A stretch of DNA of 64,000 nt, taken from the NCBI GenBank assembly GCA_030549495.1, contig JAUIRK010000883.1, forward strand, positions 1,049,501 to 1,113,500, written 5' to 3'. The DNA comes from Nectonema munidae. Lineage: Eukaryota; Nematomorpha; Nectonematoida; Nectonematidae. Position numbers and translations under genes: made by a program. The notes under the pieces are model-generated. The model saw nothing but the letters and a program-made list of their open reading frames with translations. It ran no database searches and was not told the DNA's origin. Numbering within the stretch: position 1 is the stretch's first letter; every line of letters starts with the position of its first letter. This document shows, in pieces, positions 21,870-35,000 of the stretch.

Positions 21870-24800
21870 GTGTATATATAAATATTTATATCTCATACTT
21901 TAAGAGTTTTCTATTATATGCAACAGTAATTTTTAATTTAGAATATGGTATTTAAAAGATCTTTTGACGAAAATATTGTTGGGTAAATTTACCCCGTCTT
22001 TCTTATATTCCTTGTTTTGCATGACAAAACATATTCAAAGAGAAAATGCTGGTACAAGTGGTGGGAAAGCTTCCGGAAGCTGAATGGAATTGACATTAAT
22101 TTTTAAATTTATTCCATATCTCGAAATTCCAATCCATCAATCAATCGATCGATGAAGATATCTGTAATTTTTGAGATTCCCGATTTATCCAGAGTCTATA
22201 TCAGTTCTTTCGAACACATAACACAAGAACTACTTTTATGCAAATGTATAATAGACTTTCTAGGTTGTTTGTGAAGAAAATTTTAACAGGGATTTTAGCT
22301 CTTCTTATAGATTTAAAGCAAACATCCTTGATGATGTATGTTAATCACCAAAATTTAGTTCTATAAACAGCATTTTTCATGGTATAATATTGTTTGAAAA
22401 TAATCCGACTTCAACTCCTTTTACTCAAATAAGCCTAAATAAGCGCCACTCCATATGGCCTACAAAAAGTAATTTTTTTTATTACTATATACTTAAAAAA
22501 ATATATTTTTTCCAATGGGGATGGGACGATAGCAAAGTTTTGTACCATTCCGATTCTTAATTTGGAAGATTTAAAATTTAAAAAGCTTTCTCGAAAAAAT
22601 GGAAAAAGCTTTCTACTTCATCTATCCAAAAAAACATGACATTATATTTGAATACAGAGATGTATGCCCAATATAAATTTTGAAATTATTTATATAAACA
22701 TAATATTTAATATGTTTATCATTAATAATTTTTTGTTATCGTATTTATATAAACACATAGCAAAGGAAAGAGCTTTTAGATATTATATATATTGGTTTTT
22801 TTTAAATTAAAGTTCATCTTTCAATCATTTCATTTTCTTTTTTTGTTCTACTATAGTAGCTAAATTGTCTTATGTGTTTGGATTTGGAATATCAATCTTT
22901 TTTAACTCCCCTTTAAAAACTTCTTTAAAAAAAAGAATTTAAAAAAAAAAACTTTTTTTTTAAAAACTTTAAAAAACATGATTCCCTTTCGTCACATCAC
23001 AATTTTTTAATATTTAAAAGAAATAATTCCGCTTCAGACCCAAACTCCTAAATTTCATTGTATACCAACTCCACACTTGAAATGAGTGTAAAACTTTTAT
23101 TTTTACCACATGATGCGCCATATCCAGTTAATGTATGCACGCATCAAAAGCGTAAACATCTATCGCTATGTGAAAGGCTATGGATTGTTGATTTCGCAAC
23201 AGAAGACCAAATATTGTAGAAGGGAGAGATTTTGATTAGATATTTTTCGGACATATAACAACTTATATACAAAATATGGATCTTCTAGAAGGAGATGAAC
23301 ACATCCTATCATGCCTTTACTTTCACCCAATAAAAAAGGGACATCATTTCACAGTATTGACAAACACACATACTCACAGAAGGATATCTGAAATATTTTA
23401 CACAAATTCCTCGAACTTTTATCCGATTTCAAATAAAAAAGAATGTTAAAAGATGATTGGCTAAGAATGGAGAAATTTAGAGTTAAATTTATTAAAATAA
23501 AAAAACATAAAAAAAGGTTATAAAAATATTTTAGAGTTTAAAAATAGTAGAAGGAAAACTGGCGTAAATAATAACTTTGTTAGTAGTAGTAATAATAATA
23601 ATATTTTTTGCTGATTCAAAATTAGTAAAAATATATATATATATCAATTTTAGGTTAAAATAATTTCTCTTTTAGTTATATATATTAGAAATAGTTTGAG
23701 TTGTAAGCAAAAATATAAAGAATCTTCATCAATAATATCCTCTATTTGTCCGATGGTCAGTGAGTGGAGGAAGGAAATGGAAGTTTGCAGTTTTCACGAA
23801 TTCAGTGTAAAAATCTTCAAACGCAAAGGGAAGAGGAAGAATATTGCAGATTGCTTCTTTGGGTGTCGAGATGAAGGAATCAAGAAATATTTTCAAAATT
23901 TGACACCTTTATCAAACAAAGAAGATTCGATATAAAGTGGATGCACGTGGGCAGCATTAGTGCGACGTGACTTTAAAAATAGTTGCTAGATTAAAATATG
24001 AATTCATAGACATTTTCTTTAGTGCACATAAACATGTTTATCAGTTGGTTCTAAAGTTGTGATTTTGCAACTCAGAGAACGAGGCTGAAAAATTGAATAC
24101 GATTAAAGAATGAACTTTTTATACTAAAAAAGCTCGGTTTATGAGTGGAAAATTTTTGGAAAAAAATCGCAAACAAAAATAATCTACCACATCAAATACA
24201 AACTAATGAATAAATTATATTGAAGATAGATAGATGAAACATTTTGCGTGGCAACTTTCAATTACTGGATAAAATTGACTTTCACAAACGACCTTGAAAT
24301 ATGGTATATGTCAGCACAGTGTTAACATTAGTTATAGATTGAAAACGAATTAGTCAATCAGTAATCTATAGCTGATGTTTCTAAAGCAATTTCACATTGC
24401 TTTGATCAGCTTTAACTGAATGTAGTCAATTCTCTTATAGACGGTTCCTAGACACAATACGGTCAAAGCAAGCTTCCCAAAAGATGCAAGACTTCTTTTA
24501 TCAAGTAAAGCATGCACACTTTGGTTGATAATTACAAAAGATGGCTTCAAAAAGAACTGCACCACTCCTTCGCATTAAAAGAGCATTTACAATTGAAATT
24601 GCAATTTCAGAAAAACACTTTATGCAAATATAATGAATAAAATTACTGACTGAAACTCATTTAGGTAAAAATATGTCCACATGTGCCACGTATTTTGTAG
24701 ATTCGCTACCACTGTTTTTTTCGGAAGTTTTGCGGATAACCCGCATTCTCAAAAATTAATTTCCTTCTCATCAACCCTGTTAAATGCATCACAAAACAAA

Positions 24801-25185
24801 CCAAGGGAGTTCCAGAGGGGGGGGGGGGGTGGGGGTAGGCAAAATAAATCTTCAACGCCTCTCTCCTATAGGCGGACCTGGGTTATACTATATTTAGATT
24901 GAAATATAGTTACACATTGGTACTGACTGACCAATTAGCTAACTAGCGAACTACCTGACTAATTAATTAACTGACCAACTACCAAACTAATTGAAGCAAT
25001 AATTTAAGGGTTTAATTATTCAGTTCGTTAGTTGGATGGTCAGTGTATTAGTTAGATTTAAAGGAATTTAAAAAAGATCTTTATCATTTTTAGTCATGTT
25101 GTGTAGTATACACTATAAGAATAAAAATTTTGGTGGGGGAGATAAACAAAAGGCATCGGAATATATATTTTTAGAGTGTACTAAA
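21870..25185. other. AT-rich intergenic stretch between the Tigger element and Pat1
   Basis: No host exon recognised. A 79-codon frame at 23696-23935 has no known motif. Runs of (AT)n and (AAT)n lie near 23590-23645, a G-run at 24817-24835, and imperfect CTAACTGACCAACTA-like repeats near 24920-25050. Confidence 0.35.
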
Positions 25186-25188
25186 ATA

Positions 25189-26088
25189 TTACAATTTCTT
25201 CTCCAAGGATTCTTTTTCCTGGGAAAATGTTGATACAAGTGGCGGCAAAGAGGAAAAGCTTTCGGAATCAATTTGGCGCTTTTTTTCAAACAGGTGATGA
25301 GAGGTAGAAATGATGCTCTTGCACTCAAAGGAAAGAACTTGGAATGAAAAATGAGAAAGCAAAAGGAAGAGAGAAAGGGAGAATGAATGCGACAAGATAG
25401 AAGTTGTAAAAGATGTTGAAGATTTTGACTTTTCGCTCTCTGACTCCTGACTCTCTTCACTCATTTTGTAGTAGTGTTGGATGAAAGCTGCCACAAATCT
25501 CAAAGAAGTCTTCACAACTTCACAATCATCTCTGTCAAATTCCAAAGCATGGACACAGTCCAACCGAATTTGCGCCAGGATCTCAGCCACTTTGGAGAAG
25601 AGGGAGAGTAGAACAGTGCTACATCGTAGACCCACTGAAATTGCAGGTAGGAATCTGTGGTCTAAGCGCTTTACGCTTTTTTCGAGGTCATTTTGCTGAG
25701 TCCAACAAAAGGAGGCAGCAGAAGAGTCGCATTTTTTAGTGGAATGCTCTTCATCGTTGACATCATTTTGCGTGATCACGGCCAGAATCTTCACGACGTG
25801 GAAGAGGAGAGGAAGTTGCTCACGAAGGGATAAGTATGGGAATAAGCGCTCAATGAATTTCTTGCCTTTGGGGACGCAGAAAATGGAAGAGATGAGATTG
25901 GAGGGAGCAGGATTTGGGGATCCTGATGAAAGAGGGAAGGATGGAAGGGCGGGGATTTGGAGCTTTGAAAAGAGATCTGTGAGGGCTGTCTTGCGCTGCA
26001 AAGACTTGAGAAAGGAGAGGGGGTTTGGGTGCGCGATGGAGTTTATTTGTTGTTGCGAGGTGTTGAGACTGAGAAAACGCGTGTATAA
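25189..26088 (-). CDS. Patr-1: Pat1 exon 6 (C-terminal Lsm1-7/Dcp2-binding domain, stop)
   Basis: The acceptor TTTTTTCTTTAG is followed by TTATAC. This single 900-base exon encodes the helical PatC domain: FCVPKGKKFIERLFPYLSLR, then LLFHVVKILAVITQND, and ends KESLEKKL. The end aligns with human NLLETKLQLV. A Ser-rich insert (about SEESQESESEKSKSS) and the hydrophobic SLSLFLLLSHF stretch are peculiar to this sequence. No AATAAA was seen in the next 180 bases; an ATTAAA lies near 25013. Confidence 0.9.
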   Translation of the reverse strand, partial: LYTRFLSLNTSQQQINSIAHPNPLSFLKSLQRKTALTDLFSKLQIPALPSFPLSSGSPNPAPSNLISSIFCVPKGKKFIERLFPYLSLREQLPLLFHVVKILAVITQNDVNDEEHSTKKCDSSAASFCWTQQNDLEKSVKRLDHRFLPAISVGLRCSTVLLSLFSKVAEILAQIRLDCVHALEFDRDDCEVVKTSLRFVAAFIQHYYKMSEESQESESEKSKSSTSFTTSILSHSFSLSLFLLLSHFSFQVLSFECKSIISTSHHLFEKKRQIDSESFSSLPPLVSTFSQEKESLEKKL

Positions 26089-29000
26089 CTAAAGAAAAAA
26101 AGAAAAAGAAGAAGCAATGGGAGAGAAGGAAAGTAATCGGATGGTAAATCGAGCATGATAAATCGACAAATACGTATTTTACAATCTTAACGCAGCAATG
26201 AACCTAAAGATCTTTTTTAGTCCTTGATTTCAAAAATTCTTTGTATGTTATTATTTATTTTTAAAGATCAATATTATTTTTAGATAAAATTGAATCTTAA
26301 ATCATCCATTATTTCAATTAACACCAGATCTTCAGGCTTTAGATAAAAAGACTGGTGAAACTTACAGATATAATGATATGGTGTAAGATTTTTCTGTAAC
26401 GAAGCAAAAATGAAGAGAACGAGCTTCGTTCCATAAAAAAATGAAGCATACCATAATCTGTAAGTTTTTTTAATCACATATTAAGAAAGTCACAAAAAGG
26501 GTACAGTGCATTATGAAAGTAAAACATGCACACTTTTTCTAAGCAAAATAATAATAATAATGATGACATTGTTTCGCGACGACGCTCTGAAAACTTAATT
26601 TAGTCCACAGATGAATGAACATATGTTGCTCATACTTTAGGCTTTAGATAAAAAGACTGGTGAAACTTACAGATAATGATATGGTGTAAGATTTTTCGGT
26701 AACGAAGCAAAAATGGAGAGAACAACAGAGTGTAGAGTATACCTGATCTAAAACTCTTTTGATATTTACGATGAGGATAAGGGATATCATTTGAGTTTTA
26801 ATTGCAAACTTTTTTAAGAGCAGAAGGCAATTTGACTTCACTCAACTTGACGATGATGACGAAAAATTAAATGGATAGCTGAAAGAATCAAAACTATGCA
26901 TTTTCTACAAAAATATGTCAGCAATAAATTTACCGAAACGAAATTCCCTGATTCAAATCAAATTAAATGCTCCCTCGATTTACCGCCATCTCCGGAACGA
27001 TAAAAAATATGGCGTTAAATTGAGGGAGTTTAATTTTAGTTCATAAAATTAACTTACAACTTAGCAAATTTTTTTTTTAAAAAGTTTAAAAATTTAAGTT
27101 CTTTATACGATGAGCGAAAATAATGATGATATGCATGAATTAGTGAAAATCAGAAAGATGAGAGACAAGACAAGGAATAAAACCGAGTTACTAAAGAAAT
27201 GACTATGACATGCGATGCTAATGATGATTATATCTGAAAAAATCATGCAGTTCACTCATAATTGCACGATTTATAAAACAGGTATTTAAAGTTGGTATCA
27301 ATAATATATTAATTATCAATCGAAATTTTCCAGTTCTTCTATTCGGGAATTTAATTCATCTTCTTTTTTAGTATAGTCCTTCAATAATTTTGTTTTTTTC
27401 TTCTAATTTTTGTCTTTTTACATTCATGTTTTCACTTGAACTCCTTTTTCGTTTCAAGCCATCAAGATAAATTTCATATCTCTGTCGAGAGGCTTGAACT
27501 GATGAAATCATCGACTTAGTAATACAAATGTTTGCCAGCCCACCATGAATATATATTTCATCCTTGATTCTTCTTTGAGAAATCAGCGAGGTGTTTAACA
27601 AAATTTCAACAAGCAATGACTTGTTTACGGAAAATCCTCCCTCAACTTGTGCGTTACCGTGTTAAATTATCGGACAAATTTTGATTACCTCCCATAATTC
27701 TAAATGATGGCTTATTTTTAAAAAGCTAAACGTGTCCAATCTTGGGTCTTCTCCAACATTACCGGTGATTGATTCAAAACTTTTTTTGAAGACCGTGTTT
27801 GCCTCTTCACAAAGTTGTATTGAGTTTTAGCCTTCTCAGCTTGTTTGCAACTGATTCGTTGCGCCTCATATAGGCTTTCAAGAACAATACACATTCCATT
27901 GACGGCAGTGGTAGAACTTTTTGAAATCATTGTTGGATCCAATGATGTCAATCCCCTAACCAGCTTGTATTTTAAAGGACTTCTTTCAATAATCTTTTTT
28001 GAAGAAGAAATCAGAAAAGCTTGAGATTCCTTTTTGAAGTTCAAAACTTCTGCTTCAGTAGACTTGGATTCTTTCAAAAACTTTTTAGCAGCAAAGCCGA
28101 TGTCAATTTTTTCCATTCGATAAAGTTTTCTGAAAGATCAATATTGATTTCAATCAAATTTGAAATGCTTGTGAGTTTTTCAGGCAGTACAAAGCGAGAT
28201 AAAGATTTCAGGAGGTTTGAAAGGCATGAATGAAGAAAAGGTATCAAAGGTTGATCCGATTGAAAAACTTTCAAAAAGGGGTTCGAAATCTGAAGATACT
28301 GAGTTGAAAAAGGCCAGTTTGGTTTTGAGTAAATTGTCATCAAAGAGGTGTTTGACGTTGTTGGCAGGGTTAGTGCTGGGGAGTTTTAAGAAAGTTTTCA
28401 AACGATCATAAATATAAATAACTCTTTCGATACATGATATGTTTTCGGCCCAGCGGACGGAACAATGTTTGATGGGGAACTTGGAGCAGCCTGTGATTTG
28501 AGTGAAATCTAATCTGCGTGCAGGTGAATCATTACGTAAAAACGTATTAACATTCCATTTTGATGAATTCATACCAGTTCTCAGAGAGCCATGCAGGACA
28601 TGAAGTCCACTTATTCCTATATTTATCAGTTGCTTGTTTATTCTCCCATCTTCCTTTCTTTGGTGTTCAAAATCGCAAATTAACGTTTGGACCATCCATT
28701 GAAACTTGCAAAAGATTGTTTGTGAAAAGAGGCTTCAAAACATCATTAATATTTTCCAATATATGACTTGAAATAAGTAATAAGGAAAGCGCTGTCGAAA
28801 TATTATAAGCATACCAAATCGAATTACCTATCATACTATTTCACAAACACATCTAACTGATTTTTTTGAGATACCCTATTCAACGCCTCATCAAAGCAAA
28901 TAACAAAATCCCCACAGCTCTTGATTTTGGTAGTCAAAATATCATTGAAATAAGGACTAAGGCCATAATTGCTGATATACCCACATTTGTTTTTTTCCAA

Positions 29001-32000
29001 GTTTGAAACAAGAAGCTAATTTCGAATCTGGAAACATCAATTAGAAAGTTTCACTGATGGATGAACACGAGTTCTTCGAAAAATTGGACTAAATCACAAA
29101 AAGAACCCATAAAATTTCAGACCTAGACAAATCTTCTTTGCACACCCCTAGATCTTTTATATTAGAGATTTTAGTTGCAACAGGCGGGGTTTTAAAGTTT
29201 GATACTGATATTTCTTCTCTGGAGCAGAAGCTTGCGAGGCTGGGGGAGTACTTCTGGCAAAACTCAAAATAGATGGTTGACCTTGCTTTGCTTCAAAAAG
29301 AGTATTATGAGTTTTGCTTTTCATATGGGAATTCAGGGCGACTCTTCCCATATTACCGAGTGAAATGGACCCTTTGCATATCATACAATACGCCTCTCTA
29401 TTGCTACCTTGTTTTTTCGACAACCAAGATGCGAATTGAGGTCCTGTTTTTGGATCTAGCCATAAATTATTAAAAAAGGTCGGTTGATACGTTAAAATTT
29501 CGGAATACGGAGACAAACACATTTCAATAACAAAAATTTTTAATAATTTTCAAAATTAAAATTACAGTAAAAAATTGGGAAATGGAAAATTTATGGTAAG
29601 TCATTGAAATTCCCTGATTTTTGAAAAATCCAATGCTCCAAGCTTTTGTATATATTTATAACCAAGTGTTTAGAAGAAGAATGTAAGTAATATGACAATC
29701 CTCTTCACCGTTATTTCAAATTCACGATAAAAAAGTTTTTTATTTAAAAAAAATGCTTACAAGCAATATTAAGTATCGCATAAAAAAAACTGTAAGAAAC
29801 CTCTTTACATAATATTAGTCAATATCTCTAAATCAATATTTCGACCGTAGGGTCTTTATCAAGATTCTAAAGGAAATTAAAACATCACATCGTTTTTTAT
29901 AACCGGGGGTAATAGGGTAAAACACATAGAGATAAGAAGGATTGATTTATGAAATCGCAAAGACAAATTTTTTTTTTAATTTTACTTTAATGGCGTCTTC
30001 TTTTTGTGATATAAAATGGAAAGGTGTCACGCTACGAATAGTCTCAGTACGAACAAACGATTACAATACTCTCGATCTAATAGCCATTCATCCAATTAAC
30101 TACATCACTAACTAAAGTCACTAACTAGCTGTTTGACTTGCTAAATTCTGGACTCCTAAAATACCATATTCAGTAAGCAAAGTGTGATTTACTTGTTCAA
30201 TTTGTTTGAGTACTTGACGATAAGGAGTAAGACGGGAATGGTTCGTTATACTGTTGAATGTGACTTTGTTCGAATTATTAACCAGGGTTTTTTCAGAATT
30301 GACAACGACATCTTCGTAGGAAACCGTGAAAGCGGAAAAACTAGAAATGTTCAGAATCTTACGTGGGTGATGCATAGCTCCTCCAAAAGTTTTGCCAAGC
30401 GCTGCTAAAATATAAAGTCACCACTTCAAGAAATCACATTTGGCATTTAACCGATGGCAGATATCAAGGTTGATTCTACGAGATATGGACCAGTTCGCTA
30501 AGACTTTTAATGAGAATGAGATATTCAAAAATTTCTTAAAGTAACAAAAAGACTTGAGAATTATACATAAATACTTAAATTTAGAAAAATGCAAAGAGTA
30601 GAGTCATTTAGATGATTTTTTAAAATCAAAAGTTCTGTAATTATATCACGTAAATTTGACAACATTTTTATTGAATGTTATGTATTTAGAAGAGGATATG
30701 AATTGGTTAAATAAAAAAAAGAGGAAATATTTAGAAATCAGTTTTTTATGTTATCTATTTTTTCTTTAATAAAAATTAAACAAAAAATTATTTTTTTCTT
30801 TATTTTTTTATTCCAGTAGATTAGCCATATTGGTTAACACCTCTTTTCTATGGTACGCAAATGACTACCTCTTTTAGGTCACTCCCGTTTTCAAAGTCTC
30901 AATCAAATCTCTATATAACGAACACTCTTATTGAGTCCCCAATCAAATAATGATATATTGACGAGGATACTTCATCTTCTGTCAAAAGGGAAAAGCTGCT
31001 GGAATTGACCCCCTAAATTTGTGTAATAAGTCAAATTTGTCACAATGTTTTAAATATGTGAATTGATAACCTCCTTCTGCTCCCTTGCCAGAAGTTAATA
31101 CCTCGCTCTCCTATCTCTAAAACGCAGTTGTCACTGATTACATCATCCTTCACAACTTCCTACGCTAACTCCACTTCACTTCATTTTTTCCGAACGCTGT
31201 GTACTCTATCCCTGTTTGTTTATGTTGGGGCAGTGATTCGTGATCTTTGTTCTGTTATGGAGCCTTTCCAAGCTCAATTTTTTTTTGTAGACCCCTTATT
31301 TTTTATTGCTAGAAATAGTCTAGTGTTTTATCCAACTCAATTGATATTATATTGTATATATTTTTTACTATGCATATTATAAAAGTCAAAAAGTAAAAAT
31401 TTTATTCGAAAAAATATGTTTTGTTTAGTGTGTGAGCCTTGAACTTGATGCTAAACTTGATAATTATTATTAATATGGACCCTTTGAAAAATTTAGTGGA
31501 CCTCCAATTTAGAATATTGCTGAGTCCTTGGTGGTCCATATGGACCACGTTGAGAAAAACTGATGTTATACTAACTAAAGTAGTGTTCGATGATATAGGA
31601 CAGAGCGAAATTTCATTAGAAGTAATCCAAACTAGATTGAAGCAAGAGAACACTAAGCTTTCATTCACTTGAACATTTGCAAATACAAGCGAAAATATTG
31701 AGAAGAGTAGGTACCTTTCAGAGAATTGGATAAAGAAGTTCTAAAATTCGAAGATGCAGAATTAGCCAAGCACACTGATTATTATAAACAGATATTTGCA
31801 TAGAAATGATGATTGTGGTCAAAAGCTCAGCATAAGAACGCAGTATTGTTAAAGAGAAGGGTTAAAACAAATGGGAGTCAGCATCAAATTTCTTAAAAGA
31901 AATCTTTGAACTCATCCTGAAGTTTCCAAATCTAAGGTAGGACACTTATAAATGGAGAATTTGTTTTCTTGCCAAATTTCTGAAAGCAGAAATATAAGCC

Positions 32001-35000
32001 ATGCGTTTAATCCAGAATCTTGTTTTCTAGGTTGTGTTGCTTTCCCAAAAAAGAAGTGCAAAATAGGTATCGTAAGAAGCAGGGCTGTTGATTCGTAGTC
32101 TGGACTGAGTCAGAGATTTTAATTGGATGAAAGTTCGAGTCGTTATCCAATAAAAATTAGAAGTCGGAATTAGATTAAAAAAATATTTAAAAAAAAGATG
32201 CTCTGAAATTTATTAGCATGTTCGAGTGGCCGCTCTTTGGTGGAAGGCAGAAGTAAAAGTTGGGTTCGATTTTTTAAGTACAGTAGACCCTCGTAAACTC
32301 GGACCGTGAGCTACAAGTACAAGCTTACAAGGGGTCATTTTCATTGACTTTTTTAATTTCACTTTGGCTTACAAGCAGCCATTTTATCTTTTTACTCCAT
32401 AGGTAGTTCGCGGTCATTCTAAATTTTCGCGTTATTCCAAAGCTTATTTGTTGTGGCTATAAATTCGTCCAATTTGAAATAATTTTTTCTACCATATATA
32501 AATAGATATAGTAGACCCTCTGTTATGTCGGACACCCTTCTCCCCCATGTAGTCAGTCCGACTTAACGAGGGTCTACTGTATTATAATTTTAGTACTTGG
32601 AGACGCAGTCGAATATTTCATCTTCTTGGACTCTGAAACCATGCTAAGAAATTTTAGAACATATGTTTGTATAAGAACCTTAGAAACAAAAATAGTGGAC
32701 CTCTTCCCTAAAAAATACAAATTAGAAATTTTATTAGGTTAAATTCAAGCCACAATCGCTAAGAGCAGAATTGATTCATCAAGGCTGGAGTTAAACTTAG
32801 AGCAAAAAATAACAGAAAAAATATAAATGCATAGTATAAAAATGAGTGCAAAACAAATTGAAGCAGTAGAGACCGGATTGAGAATATCATGAATTTTAGT
32901 TTGCTTCTTCTTTGCTTATCTTTTCGTAGCACTAACTGCTATTTTTCGCAATGAAGCGAAAATGCATCAATTTGGTATTGTGAGAAAAATTTTAAACCTT
33001 CAAAATCAAAACCAAGTTAGATTTTTTTTTAAATAACTTAACATAGATAAAAAAATCTAGAGCATGTAAATATTTCAATTCTTGTTTATAGTAGTCAGAG
33101 CTGGAGTTTTGGAAAATTTCCCTAAGTTTTGAAGGATCTGGTAAAATTTCTTTGTTTTAAGTGAAAATTACTATATATCATATCCATTTTACAATCATTT
33201 TGACAAGTTTGAAAGAGCATTCAAAAAATATATCATCAAAAATGTTCAAGAGTTCTTTCCTAACGTGCAAAAAGCATGAATTCATCATATTCAAGAACAA
33301 AAAAAATCAGAAAGGATTGCATTCCCTGACTTGAACTAAGAACGATCCTACACTGCTTGTGTCGAACTATGAGCAAAGAAGGCTTGATGCTGGATCAAAT
33401 CCGAAACCTTGTGTTATCGAAGCCAGGTGTTTAACCAACCTTACTCACACCTCCAAATATGAATTGATCCTTATCTTTAGGATGATATCCTTAAGGTAAA
33501 CTGATCAGACGTACTGTTCTTAACCTATTATAACTAGAGCAGTTAAAAATTGAACTAAAAAAAAATTGACTTAAAAATAACTTTAAGAAAATATGTATTT
33601 TTTATTAAAAAATAAAAAAGATAAAAATTTGTTCCAATTTTAATGAAAATTATAAAAAAAAAATTTTTTTAAGATAACGAACTATAAGAAACGAGGTACA
33701 ATGTTCTATTTTTGCCAAAAGTTTTTTTTGTGGTAATAAAGATTCTGCATAAATTCAGACTTTGAATGCCATTTTCTATTTTTTAACACAATTCGGTCTG
33801 AAAAAATTTTTCAGAAAACAGTGTTGCAAGAAACAACATCCTGAAAAATCGAGGCTTAGAGTAAATCTTAGGAATTTAAATATTTTAAAGCTCATGTTTT
33901 GAAAACAAATGGTCCGCTATCTTTTCAAATAAGTTTTTTTATAATATAATTCAAAGCAGCTTATTTTATTATATGGGGCACCAATGCTCCATTGAGCTTG
34001 AAAGGATTTGAATTATCAAAATGCGAAAAAATGCCATATGAATAATTTTTTTACATAAAAAAAATTGACTTACATATAAAAAAAATTTTAATTAAAAAAA
34101 ATAAAGCTTCAATCAATCTCAAAAACGTTAATGGAAAAGGATTGATTATATAAAATTAAAAAATGGAACAGGAATGTCACAAGTTTTATTCCAAAACTTT
34201 AAGACCATACTCATTGCATATACGATCCAAAGCTTTGCTTACTATAAAAATTCCATAATAAAGTTCTTTGATATAGTATTTTGATACGAATGCTGAAATA
34301 AATTCTATCATAACCTCATATATATATACTATATAAAAGTTTATTTGGAATTTAGCTTCAACTAAACTTGTTTTTAAAATTGCCATAAAATGGCCCATTT
34401 TTAGTTTCATAAATATATTGGAGTTGGATAAGAGTAATATTAAAAAAGAGAACTAACTGTTAAAAGAATTCATCGGATTTGGTTGATTTGGGGCTTCATT
34501 GAAAAAGCTTTCACTAAAGAACATTTCACATTTTTCAGGCAAAATGGAGACGGAGATGAATTTGGAAAACTCATTGATCAGGCTTCCACCTTCAAAGTGC
34601 GCACCTAGAACAAAAAGAACCGCATCATTACAGAGCATACAAATGGATTATAAAAAATTTCCTCAGATGCAAACAACACAATGTCGCGCTTGTAATAAAA
34701 GACTAATGCAGTGTCGTGCAAAAGTTTTTGGTCACAACTAAAAACGATATGTATTCTTTTTAAAAAATTTTTTTTGGAAGTAAATGACAAAAATATAAAC
34801 ATGAGAGTATTAATTTTCATATTTCCAAAATTTTTTAATTTAATTTCTTTTATAGTTATAAAAAAATGTTCTTTTTTTTTATACTTTCTGTATTAAAAAT
34901 GCTGTGCAGCTTTCGGCCAGGGAACCTTATTCATATACATATTTTTTTTATAAAAAAATCTTTATTTATATTCACCTTTTTTTGTAATAATAAATTTTAT

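Noticed and set aside
31439-31672. 77-codon plus-strand frame followed by protein-like debris to about 32070
   Set aside because: Slight coding flavour but no family motif, no splice sites and many stops; it lies in a Pat1 intron on the opposite strand.
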